Part shown: positions 46,219 through 57,412 of the stretch, in pieces | Numbering within the stretch: the stretch's first letter is position 1 | How the letters are laid out: the number at the start of each line of letters is the position of its first letter | Assembly (NCBI GenBank): GCA_032173965.1 | Contig: CM063287.1 | Coordinates: forward strand, 4,221,859 to 4,285,858 | DNA length: 64,000 nucleotides | Source of the DNA: Sitta carolinensis | Taxonomy: Eukaryota > Chordata > Aves > Passeriformes > Sittidae | Direction of reading: 5' to 3' | Position numbers and translations under genes: made by a program | Notes under the pieces: model-generated | The model's database searches: none | What the model saw: the letters and a program-made list of their open reading frames with translations, nothing else | What the model was told of the DNA's origin: nothing

Positions 46219-47542
46219 CCAGAGCTTCTGGAAAACCCAGACTGTTTAAAACCTTCTGAAGGAAGAGTCCAGAATCACAATCAATAGGGAAATTTCTGGG
46301 CACTTGAAATGATTCAGAACACACAGCCCCCGTGCCCTGAGGGATTCAGCCCTGAGTCTCTTCTTGTTATGAAAATCAAATCCTACAAAATCAAGTTTTG
46401 ATCAAGCTGAAGTTTCTCTGTCTTGTTTTAAACAGCTACTTCTCATAAAAAAATAGATTAAACCACAGTAAGAGGGAGGCAGTTTCTATCACAGTTTATC
46501 TGTCCACATGTGACAGTCTCATATAAGGGTTCAGAAAACAATTCTTAGTGGTAGACTGAGACAAGGAAAAATAAGAAGGGGTTTTGAAAAGTAACATGAA
46601 AGGGGAAAAAGGTAAAGAAAGGATTCCTGACCTTCCATGTCACCAAGACACAGGAATTCTGTGCTTCCAAACTGTTGCTACAATATTGCCAATAAAATCT
46701 AAAATTGAGCAGGCAACATAAATTACTGGTGGAGTATGAGATGAAAGACATGACACTGAGGCAGATTTCAAATCCTGCCAGTTGTAGTGTCTTAGTTTTT
46801 TGAAAGTCAAGCTAGTTAAATTATTGCCCCTCAAATAGAATTTCAAAGCCTGATTTCTCCCAAAGTTAAAATATTTACATTTTAGGACTTCCTAGTAAAG
46901 AAACAGAGTTCATTTATATGAGCTGCCTTAGTACTAAAATCTGGTGACTAGACTGCAAATGTGTTTCTGCTGAAAAGAAAACCAGAAAGGAAAGGTTGAG
47001 GCCTTCCAAGTCCTCATGCTGCATAGAACAGATACAAAATAGAAGAATAAACACGAAAGTTCATGACTGAAGAGCTGCAGTGGCTCTGCTCACACACAGA
47101 CTCTGTGGCTACAAACCAACACACGAGTGCACCGACACAGTGGGTGATGATTTTTAGGAGTTCAGCCCTAAAGTTATCACTGGGGTTAGAACTGCAAGTC
47201 CCAAAGGGTAAGCAACTCTTCTGAAGGGGACACAAGGAGTTCCAGGGTGCTTTCAGAAGGTTTCTGCTTTTCCTGCACCAGGAGTTCCCTTCCCACCTGT
47301 GAGCAGCACCTTTAGGAACTCAGCCCTAAAGGAGGAGAAGAACCAGCTCAGTTCTCACAGCCTTCCCACACCAAGGGATGGCTCAGCACAGTTAAATCCT
47401 GAAGAAATCAAAGAGCATCAGAGTTTGATATCCTAAAATCCAGACAATCCAACACATGGGCAGGAGAGCCCCATTGCCCCGGTGTGGCAGAGGCTGGAGG
47501 CTGCCGGGTGTGCCCTGTGCCCCCTGCGTGTCCAGCAGGCCA
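46219..47542. other. Intronic sequence, no recognised element
   Basis: AT-rich; nothing named. The last ~85 bases become GC-rich before the 47543 repeat. Confidence 0.45.
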
Positions 47543-47884
47543 TCCCAGAGCCCAGGGCACAGCCCTGTGTGCACCCAGCTGTGCCCCAGCCCCAGGCAGG
47601 AGAGCCCCCAGCCTGTGTGCACAATGTGTGCAGGGCTGGGCCCTGCCCAGGGCAGAAGCTGTGCCTGCTGTGCAGGGGCCATTGCTGGGCTCAGCCCCTG
47701 CCCGTGGCTCTGGGGCCATTGCTGGCCCCCGGAGCAGAGCCTGGGCCCTGCTGGGAGCCCTCCCTGCACACAGGGACACCCAGGGCTGAGGGCCCCTCTC
47801 AGCTGGGGCTCCTCTGCAGCCGCAGCAGCCCCAGCTCCCTCAGCCTCTGCTGGGCACCCAGATGCTCCAGGCCCTTCCTCAGCT
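47543..47884 (-). mobile_element. GC-rich CR1-like segment, 342-bp twin of 28741-29082
   Basis: Constant offset of 18802 bases to the other copy, with no mismatch found by eye. The left neighbours (ggccatcccag here, ggaattcccag there) and the right ones (agcttggtag versus agctgcgcag) differ, which fixes the edges. Confidence 0.7.
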
Positions 47885-49139
47885 TGGTAGCAGAAAAAGC
47901 CTTGGGATTCCAGTGCCTGGAAGGGGCTCATTCCTAGCCAGATCCCACAGTCTGGAGGTTCCAAGGCTGTTGGGATCTGGGATTTCCTCCTTCTCCAGGA
48001 GCAGCTTCCGGCCTCATCCCTCCCAGCACAGCCACAGGGAGATCCCAGGATACTCAGTCCCTTCCACCAGTACTAAAGTCAATATATTAACTGAGATGAA
48101 CCTCATCTCAGTGCCCCTGTTTCGTGAATAACTCACCTCTCACCACAGGGAAATTCATCTTCTGAGGCCTCAAAGTGCTGCTGGTGGCACTCAAAGACAC
48201 TTTGAAGAACTAAACCCTTCAGAAGAACTTAATGGCTCCACTACAACTCAACAACATCAAGGAGAGCTCTTTTCCCTGTAGGATCAAGGGCACAGTTCCC
48301 AACCAAATGCAGCACAGTCCCATAAATGACTCCTGCTCCCAAGAACAGACACTTTCCCTCAGGCAAGGACCTGGTGGTATTCCTCTCCTCTCCCTGGATC
48401 TGTACAGTGCAGGGCTCAGGGAATGATCAATGAGCTCCAGGTACTCAAATATACATTTTCCCCAGTTAATTTCATGCCCAACAGTAATAAATCAAGATCT
48501 GAAACTATTTTCTTTCCAAAATAACCTCTTCAGGTTATTTGTAAGGCCCCTCAGGGATTCAACTTTTGTAGGAGAAGATTGTTAGACTGAATAAAGACAT
48601 TAACTAATAGAGGGGGCCTTGAAAAAAAGCGAAGGGGGGTTGTAGCTGAACAATCCTGGTGGCACAAGTGAACAGTTGTGTTTTTCACAGAAAAAAACCC
48701 TTACTTAAAAGTCACCCCCACTCAGGGTAGTGGCAAAGACCATTTCAATGCTTATTACATTGTGATAAAAAATACCCATTTGCTGAGGAAATGAAATCCA
48801 TATTTGGATGAGCGAATCTTCTGATTAGTTTTAGTTTGTGAAATTTCGTTTCAGAATGAAACGAACCACTGAGCCAGCAGCAAGATCCATATTCCACAGT
48901 GCAGGTGTCCATGGCTTCTCTGTTGTTCCACAGTCAAGCAGAAAGGAAAAGGAAAAGGAAGGAAACGAGTCTGAAACCAGAAGATTGGAAGAACTACAGT
49001 GATAAGTCCAAACAGAGTTGAAAAAAACCAACATTAAATAATCAAGAGAGCATTCCTTCTTAGCCATACATCCCAAGAGAAATACATCCAACATCCTGTT
49101 TCCATCTCCTCTGGGATAAACAAGCATTATTCCCCAAGT
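47885..49139. other. Intronic sequence, no recognised element
   Basis: Contains a 10-bp inverted repeat actgagatga/tcatctcagt at 48090-48112; otherwise nothing recognised. Confidence 0.45.
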
Positions 49140-49276
49140 GAGTCAGAGGGATGATTTCATGGAACAGCTCCAGGAGATTTCCGGAGTGGAGGCTTCTAGA
49201 AATCCTGATCCCCAGCATTGTGTTGGACTCGCTGCTCCCGAAGGTCTTTTCCAGCCAAAATGATCCTGTGGTTCCT
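49140..49276 (+). mobile_element. Possible CR1 LINE 3' end fragment, old
   Basis: aggtcttttccagccaaaatg and atcctgtggttcc resemble the sense CR1 3' end; the upstream part is too diverged to be sure. Confidence 0.45.
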
Positions 49277-52200
49277 TTGGCTTCACACCAAACACAGGTG
49301 GGACTCAAGTATTGACATTTTTGGGGTGTGACAGGTCCCTGGGCCCAGGGGATGTGAGGGACAGGTGACACCAAATTTACAAGATAACAAAAGGACCAGG
49401 ATGGGCTCATCTCTGCGAGGATGAATTCAGGATTTTTGTCACTGTTATTCTTTGACAGCTGTAAATCTTGAGGAGAAATGTAAAGACCTTGAAGTGTTCT
49501 TTTCATTCATGTATAAAAAAGTGCAAAGCAACTTTAGGTTAAAAGCAGCCCACCAAAAATCTTCAAAAACCCTTCAAAGACACCATGGTATGAAACAGAT
49601 CCCCACAACTCACAGCCCCATTACACTACTTCTGAAAACCCCAAGAACAGATGTATTGCAAATTTTATGAGTGGATCTTCACATTAACTTTTGGTTTTTA
49701 AAAGGAATTAGAATTATTTTTGCCTTCTATTCACCTTTTAAGAGTAAAGAATAAATTATTGTCCCCCCACCCCAGCTCACATTTGCATTTTCATGAAAGG
49801 TATGGACTCAATCTTAACGCCGTGCATTTAAATATGTTAATTGTCAAGTAATTGCTGGTGGATTAGTTTGGTCTGGTATGAAAGTGCAGAGAGTTTTGAA
49901 TTCAGCAGCCTTCTTTGCTGTCCAAAAATTGCTTCTAAATTTTTTTATTGAGCCATAGACATTGGATTAGAGAGGAAAAAAAAGGGAGAAATTTGATCCT
50001 GTGTTTCCACCTTCCTCCTCCCTGATTCCTTTAGCCTTAGAGTTTGCCTCTGAATTCAATAGAGCAGCACTGGAAAAATAAAAGAGATTTCAGCTGACCT
50101 AATTTCACATATTGCACAGCTACAAGTGACATTTCTACTTTTACTTAAGCTAAAGGATTATGAAAAAAATCAAACCTTTGCAGCATTTCTCCTGTTTGGA
50201 AGAGAAACAACCACAGGCATTGTAAAACTAGATCTCTTTCTTTCAGAAAACCAAACCAAAAATACTCACAATATTCCCCCTCCCCACTCAAGCCTAACAT
50301 TTATTCTGGTGCACCATAGGATTGAACAGAAGGATTACAGGATGAAAGAATTGAAATTAAACACTGAATGGGCTCATCAACAGTAAATTAAGACTGATGG
50401 CATGGCTCTGTAACAAAAAGTGTTGGGGTTTTTAATAATGAGGGGGGTGGGTTTGAATAGAAAGGGACTACAGTAGATGGGAAGTACTCGTATTTCATCA
50501 GGAGCAGATGGGATCCTGGGGAAACTTCCTACTGAAGTCTAGGAAAAAAGCAGCCTGACCGAGGCACTCCTGCATGAAGTTACTTTGGGACATCATTAAT
50601 TGCTGTGGCTGGGGAGGATTTGGTGACACGGGAGGTCAAGTAAAAACTTGTGAAACAGAGAAATTATCAGCTAATGAAGCAAAACACAGCGAGAGGGGCA
50701 AGAAACTGAGTCAACATCCACAGCCCCCTCCAGGAAAATGAAGGACTGGCATGCTGGGTGCAAGGAAACAGCCCATCATTTCTGCCAGAGCAGATTTTTT
50801 ATTTTTTTGTATTTATTATTTTGCTGTTAAGAGAACTAGGCTGGTTGGAAATGGCAATTGCCAGAAGAACACATCTTTTCTATGTTATATTTCAGGTTAC
50901 AAATTCTGTTCCTGCACATCAGAACTCCTCCAGGCCCAGCCCTGAACAGTTTTCTATTTAGCTGTAAAAACATATTTCCAAGTAATTATTCCTGTAAGCA
51001 TTGCCTCATTAGCTGGGGGCCATTTGCTGAGTCCCCTACCTTGGCTTCAATCCATTCCCAGCTCATTTTTTCTCTACTACACCACTGTGAAATTTATCCA
51101 AAGTGATTTTAGCTAAATTGACCCTTTCCTGAACACAGTGTGGGGGGAAGAAATCAGTTCAGTTTGTATCAGGGCGCTGCACATTCCTCAAGAAACAGCA
51201 TTTCTGAACTGTTCCCTTGAAAAAGCAGCAAGCATTTTGGCTACAGGCAGCAAATTTATACTCATTATAACAAAGCTGCTCTGTTCAGGCCCTATGAGAG
51301 AACATTACCAAGGATAAAATGTGGGTTCTGTGATAAATAAATTGGCACGAGCCAGGCAAAAAAATTCCACCCCAAAATTACGTTTAGAACCCTTTGAAGT
51401 AACGGAGTTGCTGCATTTACTCAGTCTCAGGACACTGCCATTAAAGAGTTGTGGCCCTTCCCTTCCTCTAAATCACCCAGAACAAAAAGGATTCTGAGCA
51501 ATCTTGGGATAAGGACACAGAGATGAGAATTTATCATGTGAGAACAAAAGCACAGGAATGGAAAGCTGAGGGATCCTTCTCAACTTCAGGAGATCAAACT
51601 GCTCCTGTCCTGTCTGGGCCATCTGTGCTTTGCACACTCCACCAGCACTCAGCCTAACTGGAAATGCCTCCTCAACCAAAAATCCCCATTTTCTTCTCCT
51701 CAGAGATGCCTTTTTGGAGAGATGTGATGCTGCCAGCATGAGCACAAATAAAAATCCCACCAAAAATTCTGCTCTTTTGTTTTTCAGCTGCCCCTGAGGG
51801 CTCTCCACAGCCCCCCTCCCCAGCATCATAGTCCTGCTTTGCTCCCCACAATTATTCCCACTGCTCTGCCCAGTCCTCCTGTGGTGCCAGACATGCCAGA
51901 GGCCACCCCACTGCCTCTCCCCCACCCAACCCAGAATTTTCCACCTCAAACCACCCCCACCAAGGTCAGCCTTTGCCAGCCTGATGGCCCCACTCCTCCG
52001 CAGCAATAATTGATTAAAATCCAGTTAATTGTACCCCAGCACAGAGCAAATATGTGCAATATGAGCAGCTTGTCCACTTCAGTGTCAGGAGTGACAGTGA
52101 TTATGACAGGGTGTAAAAATGGAGAAAATTAAATTAGCTTTCTTGTACATTATGGGCATTAAAGATAACGTGAGCTTGGGCTGGGGATGGAAGGGAATAA

Positions 52201-53116
52201 AAGGACATTTGGAGAGCAATTAGGAGAGCAAGAAACAGAGACTTTTGGCTCGATAGCAAAAAACAAAGCATAGTTCAAGCAGGATTGAAGACTACCCATG
52301 AAAGCAAAATTACTTTATCTCCTAACTGACAAAATAGAGGTTTCTAAACCAACATCCAGATGCCAAAGTCATAAATTTGTACAATTACAGATTTACCCAC
52401 ATGGAGTGCCATGGATAATGAGCAACTTCATTACAGACATTCTGAAACCACACTCAGTTTTCACTTATCCCACTCATTATTCCCAAGAGTATTCAGGAAC
52501 AACTCTGACAGACTTTGCCCTTCAGTGCTGTTAAATTGTTCAAAAAGAATAAACCCTAATCAGTTATCCAGGGCTGTAATTTTTAATTACCAGAGATCAC
52601 TGGCAGGACACATTTCTGGTGTCTTTTAATTAAATTTAACCAAGATGCTCTGAGGAGGAACAAGAGTTACCAGTGGCACATCTCAGGGTTCCTCAAGTAC
52701 TGTTCCTCTACAAAACCCTCACTGTGGAATTTTCCCCCAAGTTTTTGGTCATTATCAATTCTCTAAAACTGCTGTTCCAACCACAACTGCTGATTTATGA
52801 ACAAAGTAAAGTTTACTGTTAAAGCTTGCATAATGAATAAGACAAAACCAACTTTGATGCTTGAGTCCAACACTGGATAATCATAACTGAAGATTTTATC
52901 CTGCCTGGTAAATCAACAGCTTCAGCAAATGCAATCATCAGTGGATGCTGAAGCCATGAAACACAATGCACATCCAGACCTTCCTTTCTTGTAACCTCTT
53001 TTCCCACCAAACAACTTCTTCAAGTAATATTCTGAGGGGAAAAAAAACACATTGCAAAGAAATTCCAGAGGCATCCCAGCGCTGCCACAGCTCCACCTGC
53101 TCAGCCAAACCCTTAC
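49277..53116. other. Intronic sequence next to the start-codon exon
   Basis: 3.8 kb with no named repeat. A 177-codon minus frame (51473-52006) has no familiar domain and no supporting context. Confidence 0.45.
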
Positions 53117-53207
53117 CTTCATCATTCTGGGCCAGAGCCCGTGCCAGGACAGCAGCGAGTGCCGTCCCCACTGTGAGCCATTTCCAGAGACAAAGCTGCT
53201 GGACCAT
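53117..53207 (-). CDS. PCDH15: PCDH15 first coding exon (start codon and signal peptide), coding part
   Basis: Read on the minus strand, this part encodes 30 residues plus one base: a basic/aromatic start (MVQQLCLWKW), a hydrophobic core and an ALA|Q signal-peptidase site, then QNDE. Cleavage after residue 26 would leave Q27 as the mature N-terminus, as I recall for mammalian PCDH15, whose N-terminus also runs Q-x-D-D/E before CKLAR. The ATG at 53207 has A at -3 and G at +4, and an in-frame TGA lies 9 to 7 bases upstream (53214-53216), so the start is well fixed. The exon ends in GATGAAG before the donor gtaagg (53111-53116), leaving phase 1, which fits both downstream exons. The protein is a cadherin-family transmembrane component of hair-cell tip links that binds CDH23 through its N-terminal repeats. 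Identification rests on recalled family sequence and the joined frame with the two exons at 27 kb. Confidence 0.93.
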
Positions 53208-53235
53208 TTTCCGTCAAACTTCACTCAAGGCAGAC
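53208..53235 (-). other. PCDH15: PCDH15 5' untranslated part of the start-codon exon
   Basis: These 28 bases lie between a good acceptor (pyrimidine-rich ctcttttccag, reading 53236 upward on the minus strand) and the ATG. They contain the in-frame stop TGA that excludes an upstream extension. The acceptor implies at least one further non-coding 5' exon beyond 53235, which I could not locate in the window. Confidence 0.8.
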
Positions 53236-53545
53236 CTGGAAAAGAGGGATTTGACACACGTATTACTCAACCTGCACAAAGCTGAGCCACTACAAACCCT
53301 TTCACAGGTGACTGCATAAGGGATATGCAGTCTCTAAGAGCATGGTGTTGTTTCAGGCATTATATAAATAAAATAAGGAAGGAAAACCCCGTTAGCATTA
53401 ATCAAGCTGTGTGTACTCATTAACTTGGTAACTGCACATGCATAGCCCTCCAAGTCAAGAAAACGCAAGGTTCTGGCTTAAATCAGGTCTGATTTCCATA
53501 ATTTTCCTGCAATAAAGCATTTATGTTATCCTTTCTGCTTTCAAG

Positions 53546-53886
53546 TGTAGTCTGGCTCTTTCAGGCCTGCAGCTTCTGAGTTTCTAAAGCTTTGTTTCTC
53601 CTGATGTTTTGGGTTTCTGAAGCTTGTTCCCACAGCCTGAACATAAATCAGATTTCGTTTCTGTAACGAAACTCATGTTTGGAATTCTTTCTGTAGGACG
53701 GACTTTCTTCTGATGTCCCTCTGGTTTGGCCAATGTGAGTGAAGAGTCCTGGCGCTCGTTCACCAATCACAGTAAACTATCAAAAATATATAAAAAACCC
53801 TGAGTGTTTGAAATAAACAGAGTCAGACTGATCTCTCCAAACTGTTCTGAGAAACCTCGTGTCATGTGTTATTCACCACAGTGACA
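53546..53886 (+). mobile_element. Solo LTR (family A), best-preserved promoter features
   Basis: 341 bp, TGTAGTC...CAGTGACA. Contains caccaatcac (CCAAT, 53761-53770), a TATA-like atatataaaaa (53785-53795) and AATAAA (53812-53817). The hexamers ttcaag (53540-53545) and ttccag (53887-53892) match at 5 of 6, a 6-bp duplication of the ERVK-like kind. Antisense to PCDH15, about 0.3 kb upstream of the start-codon exon. No internal viral genes. Confidence 0.9.
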
Positions 53887-54045
53887 TTCCAGCACTTTGG
53901 AGAAGCAACTGTATCAGAGGAATTGCACTGATTAAAATGAGGGTTCACTGCCAAAGGCCAGAGGGACCCAGGATTCAAAGGCATAGCCTAGGAAAAATGG
54001 GAATGATCCCTGAGGCTGGCCTTCCTTAAGCACACAGGTTGTTGG

Positions 54046-54360
54046 GTTGTGTCCAGGAAAATGAGAAAAGCACCACCAACACCAGACCAAAAAAAACCCC
54101 ACAACCAACAAAGTAAATTAAAAAACAAACAAAGAACAAAACCAAACAGAAAACAACAAAAACCCCACCAAAAATCTGCAAAATCTACAAAACAAGCAAA
54201 CAAAAAAAAGCAAACAAACAAACAAAAATAAAACAAAGAACCCTCCCAAGATAAACAAAACCCCAAAACAAAATCCCACAACCCTCCCCCTTCCCTCCCC
54301 CCTAGACCCCCAAACCAAACAAAAAACACCCATACAAACAAAAAAAATCTCACACCAAAA
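54046..54360. repeat. A/C-rich (G- and T-poor) tract
   Basis: Over 300 bases made largely of CAAA, AACCCC and AAAAC units on the plus strand. Frames through it (lysine-rich or phenylalanine/cysteine-rich) are not genes. Confidence 0.85.
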
Positions 54361-55179
54361 TCCCTAAGACAGGTCTGGCTGAAATCCAGAGCATACATGG
54401 AGAGCAAAACACTAGAAAGTTAAAAAAAGCTCTGGATCATGGGTCCAATAAAAAGAATTAGCACAATTCTGCAGCCCTGAACTGAATTATTTAAAAAAAT
54501 TTCTTCAAATTTAAAAAGCTTGGGATAAATACAGTGACAGGAGCACGAAATGAAGAGAGATTTTTAGCAATATAAACCAAGTTATTGTATAAAAAATAGC
54601 TGCATTTATTAAAAAACAAACAAACTTGCAAAACAATTGTGTGCCAAGAGTTTTCAATGAAAACCTGTGGGGTTTTTTTGACTGAAGAAGGAAAGCAAGG
54701 AGGGAAATGTAATCAATCAGACTGAGTGGCCTATATTTACTGAAGTATTTAAAGTTCCTAGGTGGCTGACAATATATATGATATTTAGTTTGCTTGCAGG
54801 ACAGCTCACATGGGTGGGATCTCCAGGATGTCAGAGGTTTTTCCCAAATTCAATGATTCTAACCTGTGATTTATGAGGATCCCTCACAGCAAGCACAGCT
54901 CCTTTTCCCTTTGTAAAAGCCACGGATTGCAGGTGACTTAGCTGGATTTTAATAGCAATATTCTGGAGAAATAAAGTGCAGCAGCCAAATCATTTCAAAT
55001 CTGCACTGCACACGTTGCTCCCCTTGTCCTGTGGGGGGTTAAGGTTGGACAGAGACCTTTCCAAGCTCCATCTCCCCTCAGCCTGGACTCTTCCCAAGCT
55101 TTCCAGCAGCAGGAGGCTGGTCCAGGCTGTAGCAGGCAGCAATTCCAAGAAGAATTTCAATATTAGCCATCAACAAGTG
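54361..55179. other. Intronic sequence, no recognised element
   Basis: AT-rich; nothing recognised. Confidence 0.45.
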
Positions 55180-55185
55180 AAGCCC

Positions 55186-55536
55186 TGTAGTGTGGGTTTC
55201 AGGCCTGGAGTGTCTGAGTTTCTAAAGCTTTGTTCTCCTGATGTTTTGGGTTGCTGAAACTCGTTCCCAGCAAAAGCACATAAACATCAGGATTGTTTTT
55301 GTAAGGACACTCATGTTTGGAATTCTTTCAGTGGGAGGGATTTTCTTTTGATGTCCCTCTAGTTTGGCTAATGTGGGTGAAGGGGTTGTCTTTCCTTTAC
55401 CAATCACAATGGTCTGGGACAAAATCTAGAAAAAGGGAGAGATCCTTTGAAATAAAGGGAGTCAGATTCATTTCTCCAAGAGCTTTGGAGAAATTCCATG
55501 AGGAGTTCATGTCATGTGTTATTCACCACAGGGACA
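55186..55536 (+). mobile_element. Solo LTR (family A) with perfect 6-bp target duplication
   Basis: 351 bp from tgtagtgtgggtttcagg to ccacagggaca. AAGCCC occurs directly on both sides (55180-55185 and 55537-55542). CCAAT in taccaatcac (55399-55407 region) and AATAAA at 55451-55456. Confidence 0.92.
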
Positions 55537-55728
55537 AAGCCCCAGCACGGATCTCATGGGACTGCTCATTCCCTTTTCAGGCCAATGTTTGTCTTGACAG
55601 AGCAGCTCCAGGTCACAGAACCCAGGAATTCAAGCCATGCAAAGCACCCTCCTTCCTCCTCTCCCCTCCTTCTCTTGCCTTGCCCTCTACACCTGTTTCT
55701 GTCCAAATTCCAGCAGGGAACTGGGGAG

Positions 55729-55933
55729 TCACAGAATCCTTAAGGTTGGAAAAGTCCATTCAGATCGTTAAGCCCAACCAGCAGCACCACCAGTTAGTGG
55801 AGACCATTCTTCACTAACCCAGGTCCTCAAATGCCACATCCACAGAGGCCTTGAACACTTCCCAGGATGGAGACCACACCACTGCCCTTCCAGGGCTTTA
55901 CAACCCTTTCCATGAAGAACTTTTCCCTAATAT
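55729..55933 (-). mobile_element. CR1 LINE 3' fragment, older subfamily, split by LTR (left part)
   Basis: Antisense: cacagaatccttaaggttgg, aaaagtccattcagatcg, cagcagcaccaccagttag, ttttccctaatat, then the LTR. It resumes at 56248. Confidence 0.88.
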
Positions 55934-56247
55934 TGTAGTGTGGTTTCAGGCTTGATGTTCTGGTTTTCTGATGTTTTGGTTTTCTGCTGTTCTTTCCCAA
56001 GGAAAGTGTGACAAACATCTTGGAATGTTTTTGTAATAATATTTATGTTATTCATTCCTTCTGACAGGGGGGCTTTTTCTTGGTGTCCCTCTGGTTTGAC
56101 CAGTGTGAGTGAAGAGGTTTGCCTTTGTTTCACCAATCACATTGGTCTGTGTAAAATTGTATATAAGAAGACCCATCCCTAATAAAAGAGTCATTTTTAG
56201 CTTTCTGATCACAGAGTCCCTGTTGTGTGTTATCTGAAATAACGACA
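55934..56247 (+). mobile_element. Solo LTR (family A) with perfect 6-bp target duplication, nested in CR1
   Basis: 314 bp from tgtagtgtggtttcagg to aaataacgaca. TAATAT is repeated on both sides (55928-55933, 56248-56253). caccaatcac (56131-56140), TATA-like tatataag (56160-56167) and AATAAA (56181-56186) are present. Confidence 0.93.
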
Positions 56248-56370
56248 TAATATCCCATCTAAACCTCCCCCAGCACACCCTGAGGCCATTTCCTCCCATC
56301 CTTTCACCTTTTCCTTGGGAGAAGAGACCCAGATCCCCTCTCCTCACTATCAGCTTCTTTCAGGGAATTG
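56248..56370 (-). mobile_element. CR1 LINE fragment, right part of the split copy
   Basis: After the TSD: cccatctaaacctccccc, gaggccatttcctccc, ttgggagaagagacccag, agcttctttcagggaattg. This is the expected CR1 continuation of ttttccctaatat. Confidence 0.85.
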
Positions 56371-57263
56371 TAGGGAACCACCTCAGAAAGGAGAGAGCAA
56401 CCCTGATACCTCAGACCCTTGCCAAAGGATACCAGACCCTTGCCAAAGGAACTATTGTTCCCATGTGAAAGGAGACCAGAATTGCTCAAAAGGGTCTTTT
56501 CCCTCTCTTCTCCTTCCCAAAATTGGTTACTGTCACCCAAACTTGCACTTATCCCATTCCAAAATCATTCTGGAACTTGCAACAGCACCTTCAATAAACC
56601 CCCAAAATTACTTTTACCATGAACTATTCCTGCTGACTACTTGGAAATCGAGGCTGTTTCCACATTACCCAAATAGATTCCAATTAATCATCATTCTCAA
56701 ACCTCCTGGGAATTTTGGGGATGGGAACTTCTCAGTATTTCAGCACTATTCCCTCCCCTGTTAACAAAAGTTCCGGCAGGAACTGGGCTCAGCTGCTTTT
56801 CCACTTGAGGCAATGTTATTCCATTAGGTGGTATTTGCCTCCAGCCTTTTACACCTGAAATCCCAAAATACAGAAGTTCAGGAGACTCTTGGTGTCTTCA
56901 GGTCACTCTAAGGAAAATCCCATCCAAATACAGATTTTAGGTGTTATCAGACCTAAAAAGAAGTCCACAAACTCACTTCTGAGGGCTCTGATATTTGATT
57001 TTACAACTCTGAAAAACAAAATAAATCCAGCTTTCCAATCACGATGTTCTATTTTAGAAAGTTATTCAGAGCTCAGCTGACACCCTTGAGTGGAGTCTGC
57101 TCCTGAGAGATTTTTAGGATGGAATCTTGACAGATTTATTTTTGATTTTGATGAAATGTCAAGTTAAACCACAAGGATAGCAACACTGCTGCTCCCAGAA
57201 TAAGCAGCCCTCTATGCAAACAGACTACAACAGAAGAAAAATTTTTTTTAGTTTCAATTTGTA
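56371..57263. other. Intronic sequence with a small tandem duplication
   Basis: cagacccttgccaaagga occurs twice in tandem at 56412-56453; nothing else recognised. Confidence 0.45.
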
Positions 57264-57412
57264 CCAAAAAAAAACCCCAAACAAAAACAGAAACAAAAAA
57301 AAAAAAAACAAAACAAACAAAAAAAAAAAAACAAAACCAACAACAACCAAAAAAAACCCCAAAAAAACCCACGAAAAAACCCACAAACAAACAAAACCCC
57401 CAAAAGCCAGGA
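57264..57412. repeat. A/C-rich tract with A homopolymers
   Basis: CAAAA/AACCCC units with A runs of up to about 14, the same composition as 54046-54360. Confidence 0.85.

Larger units (their letters stand above)
27515..53116 (-). other. PCDH15: PCDH15 intron between signal-peptide exon and microexon (25.6 kb)
   Basis: Lies between donor gtaagg (53111-53116) and the microexon acceptor (27515-27516). It holds CR1 fragments in both orientations, three solo LTRs, a (TAA)n run, long A or T homopolymers and stretches of unique AT-rich DNA. I see no other exon in it. Confidence 0.8.

Noticed and set aside
51473..52006. 177-codon minus-strand frame in repeat-free DNA
   Set aside because: No recognisable domain or signal, no supporting splice pattern, and it lies within the PCDH15 intron.
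52938..53207. 89-codon minus frame starting at the PCDH15 ATG
   Set aside because: Only the first 30 codons are exon; the frame continues through the donor gtaagg into intron.
54049..54231. Lysine/glutamine-rich plus frame and phenylalanine/cysteine-rich minus frame
   Set aside because: Low-complexity A/C-rich DNA gives stop-free frames automatically.
55186..56247. A single degraded provirus with LTRs at both ends
   Set aside because: Each LTR has its own perfect 6-bp target duplication and CR1 sequence lies between them, so they are two separate insertions.
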